A stretch of DNA of 64,000 nucleotides, from positions 1 through 64,000 of the forward strand of contig JADJEQ010000024.1 of the NCBI GenBank assembly GCA_016709025.1. The letters run 5' to 3'. The number at the start of each line of letters is the position of its first letter. The stretch's first letter is position 1. Origin of the DNA: Bacteroidales bacterium (GTDB lineage: Bacteria > Bacteroidota > Bacteroidia > Bacteroidales > Lentimicrobiaceae). Below are positions 61,556-64,000 of this stretch, in pieces. The position numbers and the translations under genes were made by a program. The notes below the pieces were generated by a model that saw nothing but the letters and a program-made list of their open reading frames with translations, did not search any database and was not told the DNA's origin.

Positions 61556-61837
61556 TTAAGATTGTTTGATGTTATTGTTCATCCCTCTGTGATGCCCGCA
61601 ATGGGCGGAAGAGAGTTTTGTTTTAAACCCTGAATATTCATCCTCACTCATTGAGCGGATTTTATCGGCAAAGGCAAGGTGGTGCATTCTATAATGGCCA
61701 TTTGCAAACCTGCTTCTGAAAGAAATCCGTATTATCAGACCAATGATAAAGAAGCTGATGATGATCAATGGGGCAAAAAAAGCAAGAGCGCCTATGAGTA
61801 CGCCTATCGCTATGGTTTTTAAAACTGAAGTTGTCAT
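61556..61837 (-). CDS. Small membrane protein with His-rich tail
   Basis: 93 residues. One or two hydrophobic helices (~7-38, 'IAIGVLIGALAFFAPLIIIS'), then a His/Arg-rich tail 'ANGHYRMHHLAFADKIRSMS' leading to 'DEYSGFKTKLSSAHCGHH'. The segment K-I-x-x-M-x-x-D-E-x-x-x-F-K-x-x-x-x-x-x-C is matched in the 62044 product (K-L-x-x-L-x-x-D-E-x-x-x-F-K). Probably a metal-binding membrane protein of the ECF sigma regulon. Confidence 0.65.
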   Translation of the reverse strand: MTTSVLKTIAIGVLIGALAFFAPLIIISFFIIGLIIRISFRSRFANGHYRMHHLAFADKIRSMSEDEYSGFKTKLSSAHCGHHRGMNNNIKQS

Positions 61838-61985
61838 CGTGTTTGTTTTGATTTGTTAATTTTAAGTGATTATACAACAGAAGACGGGGAATGAAGAAAA
61901 ATACTTTAACAGGATGAAAGATTTCCGGTTCCTGCGATTTTTTGCCTGATTTTCAGGAATTGATGATAATGGTCAGGGGGTAAAT

Positions 61986-62018
61986 AAAAAAGCCTGCAGA
62001 AGGATAATTCTGCAGGCT
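61986..62018 (-). terminator. Terminator after the sigma factor / membrane protein pair
   Basis: AGCCTGCAGAA / TTCTGCAGGCT with a 6-base loop. On the minus strand a U run follows. It separates 62044 from 61837. Confidence 0.85.
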
Positions 62019-62043
62019 ATGATAAGTTTTTATCCGCTGAAAG

Positions 62044-62379
62044 CTACTCTTTCATGTTGCATCTCGACTTCCATTCTTCTTTAAATGTTTTACTTTCGTC
62101 CGGATCCAGATTCAAAAGCTTTTCGTGTATTCTACCCGGGGAAAAGTGGTGTGGATGATTGTATGGTGAACCGAAGCGAAAGCTTCCGAATAAAATCCGG
62201 CTGAGCGCAAACAAGCCCATGGCCTGCCAGTAAGTTATCGTTGAAAAGTCAGTAAGGGAAGGCAGAATGGCGTTCCAAAGCATCATTACCACCGCCGATA
62301 TCAGAAACAGCCCGGCAATAAAAAACAACAGAAAGAATGGTTTCCGTCTCTTCATTTTTTTAATATCTGATTGTTCCAT
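62044..62379 (-). CDS. Small two-helix membrane protein with C-terminal FK...C motif
   Basis: 111 residues from ATG 62379 ('MEQSDIKKMKRRKPFFLLFF'), chosen because it lies just after the sigma factor stop at 62390. Two helices (~15-38 and ~57-72), then 'FGSPYNHPHHFSPGRIHEKL', a His-rich segment, and 'LNLDPDESKTFKEEWKSRC', sharing the D-E-x-x-x-F-K...C pattern with the 61556 product. It may act as anti-sigma or metal-sensing partner of the ECF factor, but no classical anti-sigma (ZAS) motif is present. Confidence 0.6.
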   Translation of the reverse strand: MEQSDIKKMKRRKPFFLLFFIAGLFLISAVVMMLWNAILPSLTDFSTITYWQAMGLFALSRILFGSFRFGSPYNHPHHFSPGRIHEKLLNLDPDESKTFKEEWKSRCNMKE

Positions 62380-62389
62380 TTTTTTTAGT

Positions 62390-62968
62390 TTAAAAATCCA
62401 ATTCATTATAGAGATAGTTCAATTTGTTTCTCAGGTGTTTTACAGCGTAGCCTTTGCGGCTGATGATTGTTTTCAGGTTTTCGCCCGTTTCATCAGCGAT
62501 TTCCTGCAGGGTCAGATCCTCCAGCTCATTCAGAACAAATACCTGTTTTTGATTTTCCGGCAATTCATCCAGTGAAATAAACAACTCTTTCCAGAAGAGC
62601 TCTTTGAACAGCGCCAGTTCTGGATTTCCGGATACATCCATCAGCAGAATTTCCTTGAATGAAATGCCTGCATCGTCGTTGTTTTCATAAAAAGCATCGT
62701 CAATCGATGAGGTTTTCTTTTTCCGGTAAAGGTCGGTAACTTTATTACGGGCCACCCTGTAAAGCCAACCGCTGACACTCTCAATGTCGTCAATTGCCGG
62801 CAGACTGCTGTATTGCAGCCATACATCCTGAAGGATATCTTCGGCATCTTCAACCGACCCAACCCTGGAACGGATAAAGCCAAACAGGCGTTTGCCATAG
62901 GCATTAATGGTTGAAGTCAGGCTTCTGCCGCCGGGTATGGCCATTTCTATTTCAATGTTGTTGTCCAT
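62390..62968 (-). CDS. ECF-family RNA polymerase sigma factor
   Basis: 192 residues from ATG 62968; the frame runs to 63010, but 'MDNNIEIEMAIPGG' is a better start. Sigma region 2 is at 'GFIRSRVGSVEDAEDILQDV' with 'GWLYRVARNKVTDLYRKKK', and sigma-4 (HTH) at 'LPENQKQVFVLNELEDLTLQ' with 'EIADETGENLKTIISRKGYA'. It controls a small regulon, very likely its own downstream small membrane proteins. Its stop lies 10 bases before the start of the 62044-62379 gene, so it is co-transcribed with it. Confidence 0.88.
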   Translation of the reverse strand: MDNNIEIEMAIPGGRSLTSTINAYGKRLFGFIRSRVGSVEDAEDILQDVWLQYSSLPAIDDIESVSGWLYRVARNKVTDLYRKKKTSSIDDAFYENNDDAGISFKEILLMDVSGNPELALFKELFWKELFISLDELPENQKQVFVLNELEDLTLQEIADETGENLKTIISRKGYAVKHLRNKLNYLYNELDF

Positions 62969-63041
62969 TGATGAACGAAGACGGACAACAATGAATTTTA
63001 CTTTAAACAAACAGGAATTTCATTTATCTGACCGATTAGCT

Positions 63042-64000
63042 TTAATCAGAAAGTGAAAACGGATAATCAGAAATCAGGGCTCCGCGTTTCATCTCCGGCT
63101 TGTCCGACATTATGAAATTTAATTTGCCCCCTTTCAGGATATCAAAATGATTGAGATAGTTTTTAGTCCATACGTTGCCATTGAGTTTTGCTGCCGCGAT
63201 GTAGCTGTTTTTCTCATTGTTTTCATGGGCTTCAATAATGAAGGTATTCCCGTTTTCAAGCGAAAGCGTTACTTTTTTAAACAGTGGCGAGCCAATTACA
63301 TACTGGTTTGATCCCGGGCAAACCGGGTAAAATCCCATAGCAGAGAACACATACCAGGCCGAAGTCTGGCCATTGTCTTCATCTCCACAAAGTCCATCGG
63401 GAGAAGCAAGATAGAGCCTGTTCATGATCTTACGGACAAGGGCCTGGGTTTTCCATGGCTGGCCGGCATAGTTATACAAATACGGCATGTGCTGAATGGG
63501 TTGGTTTCCGTGTGCATATTGTCCCATGTTCATAATCAGCATTTCGGTGATTTCATGAATCTGGGAACCATAGTATGAATAGTCAAATGTTGGCGGGGCC
63601 AGCAGCACGGAGTCAAGTTTATTTGCGAAAGCCGCATCTCCCCCCATCAAATCCTTTAATCCTTTGATATCGTGAAACACACACCAGGTCCAGTGCCACG
63701 AACATCCTTCAGTAAAGGCATCGCCCCATTTATCAGGCCTGAAAGGTGCCTGGAAACTGCCATCCAGATTCCTGCCACGCATAAAATTAACGGTTGTATC
63801 AAATACATTCCTGTAATAAAAAGAACGTTTTAGTAAGCTGTCTGCTTCGGTGGAAGTTTTATTGAGCGCTTTGGCCAGTTGCATCACGGTAAAGTCATCA
63901 TAGCTGTATTCCAGGGTTCGCGCGGTGTTTTCATCAATCCCAACATTATAGGGAATGTAGCCAAGCTTATTGTAATAATCAACCCCGAGTCGTCCCACAG
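63042..64000 (-). CDS. Glycoside hydrolase family 92 (alpha-mannosidase), partial
   Basis: Only the C-terminal ~318 residues lie in the window; the gene continues past base 64000. GH92 signatures: 'RTLEYSYDDFTVMQLAK', 'YRNVFDTTVNFMRGRNLDGS', 'FTEGCSWHWTWCV' and 'GLCGDEDNGQTSAWYVFSAM' (the E..D of this stretch are catalytic/Ca-binding positions in the family). The family hydrolyses alpha-1,2/1,3-mannosides in the periplasm. The reading has no frame problem up to the end. Confidence 0.9.
   Translation of the reverse strand, partial: VGRLGVDYYNKLGYIPYNVGIDENTARTLEYSYDDFTVMQLAKALNKTSTEADSLLKRSFYYRNVFDTTVNFMRGRNLDGSFQAPFRPDKWGDAFTEGCSWHWTWCVFHDIKGLKDLMGGDAAFANKLDSVLLAPPTFDYSYYGSQIHEITEMLIMNMGQYAHGNQPIQHMPYLYNYAGQPWKTQALVRKIMNRLYLASPDGLCGDEDNGQTSAWYVFSAMGFYPVCPGSNQYVIGSPLFKKVTLSLENGNTFIIEAHENNEKNSYIAAAKLNGNVWTKNYLNHFDILKGGKLNFIMSDKPEMKRGALISDYPFSLSD

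Overview
The window reads as chromosome of a Bacteroidota bacterium, probably with an anaerobic or facultative respiratory lifestyle. The evidence is: four large secreted proteins ending in Por/type IX secretion (T9SS) C-terminal domains; start regions carrying the Bacteroidota -7 promoter box TAnnTTTG; and typical Bacteroidota families (fused isobutyryl-CoA mutase IcmF, DUF4143 ATPase, CopA-linked AraC regulator, patatin-barrel proteins, GH92). No genus can be assigned from sequence alone.

Layout. 1-475: a GIY-YIG nuclease ORF between two copies of what looks like a tRNA 3' end plus terminator. 0.8-7.4 kb: a copper-resistance locus (AraC-type regulator with metal-binding N-terminus, CopA ATPase, HMA chaperones, DUF3347 protein, multicopper oxidase). 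Three of its genes are disrupted (copA frameshift, one chaperone multiply frameshifted, oxidase split by one in-frame TAA). 7.5-11.1 kb: an unusual double aminotransferase-V protein, an XRE regulator with a membrane partner, and a small sorted-protein candidate. 11.3-19.3 kb: two T9SS surface proteins and two copies of a MITE-like element. 19.5-25.7 kb: outer-membrane protein, an LpxH-like phosphoesterase / glycosyltransferase / GH1 operon, and L-serine dehydratase.

25.8-46.7 kb is the most interesting part: a sulfur-respiration region. A minus-strand operon encodes a polysulfide/thiosulfate-type molybdoenzyme (A, B, C subunits), two half-size YeeE/YedE sulfur-transport proteins and two membrane-anchored rhodaneses that both end in GGGC. 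Divergent from it lie a Rieske protein and a cytochrome b fused to about twelve c-type haem sites. After an OmpA/TPR surface cluster come two more tandem-rhodanese proteins, a porin, and two Crp/Fnr regulators (one interrupted by a stop codon, the other with an Fnr-like cysteine cluster and two palindromic operators at its promoter). I infer a reduced-sulfur respiratory module with its own periplasmic sulfane-sulfur handling.

46.8-64 kb: T9SS zinc carboxypeptidase, DUF4143 ATPase with a TTCACCAA operator, a giant T9SS beta-helix/malectin protein, IcmF, a G-homopolymer stretch (58.4-58.7 kb) that looks like bad sequence, a patatin-like outer-membrane phospholipase, an ECF sigma factor with small His/Cys-rich proteins, and the C-terminal part of a GH92 mannosidase running off the window end.
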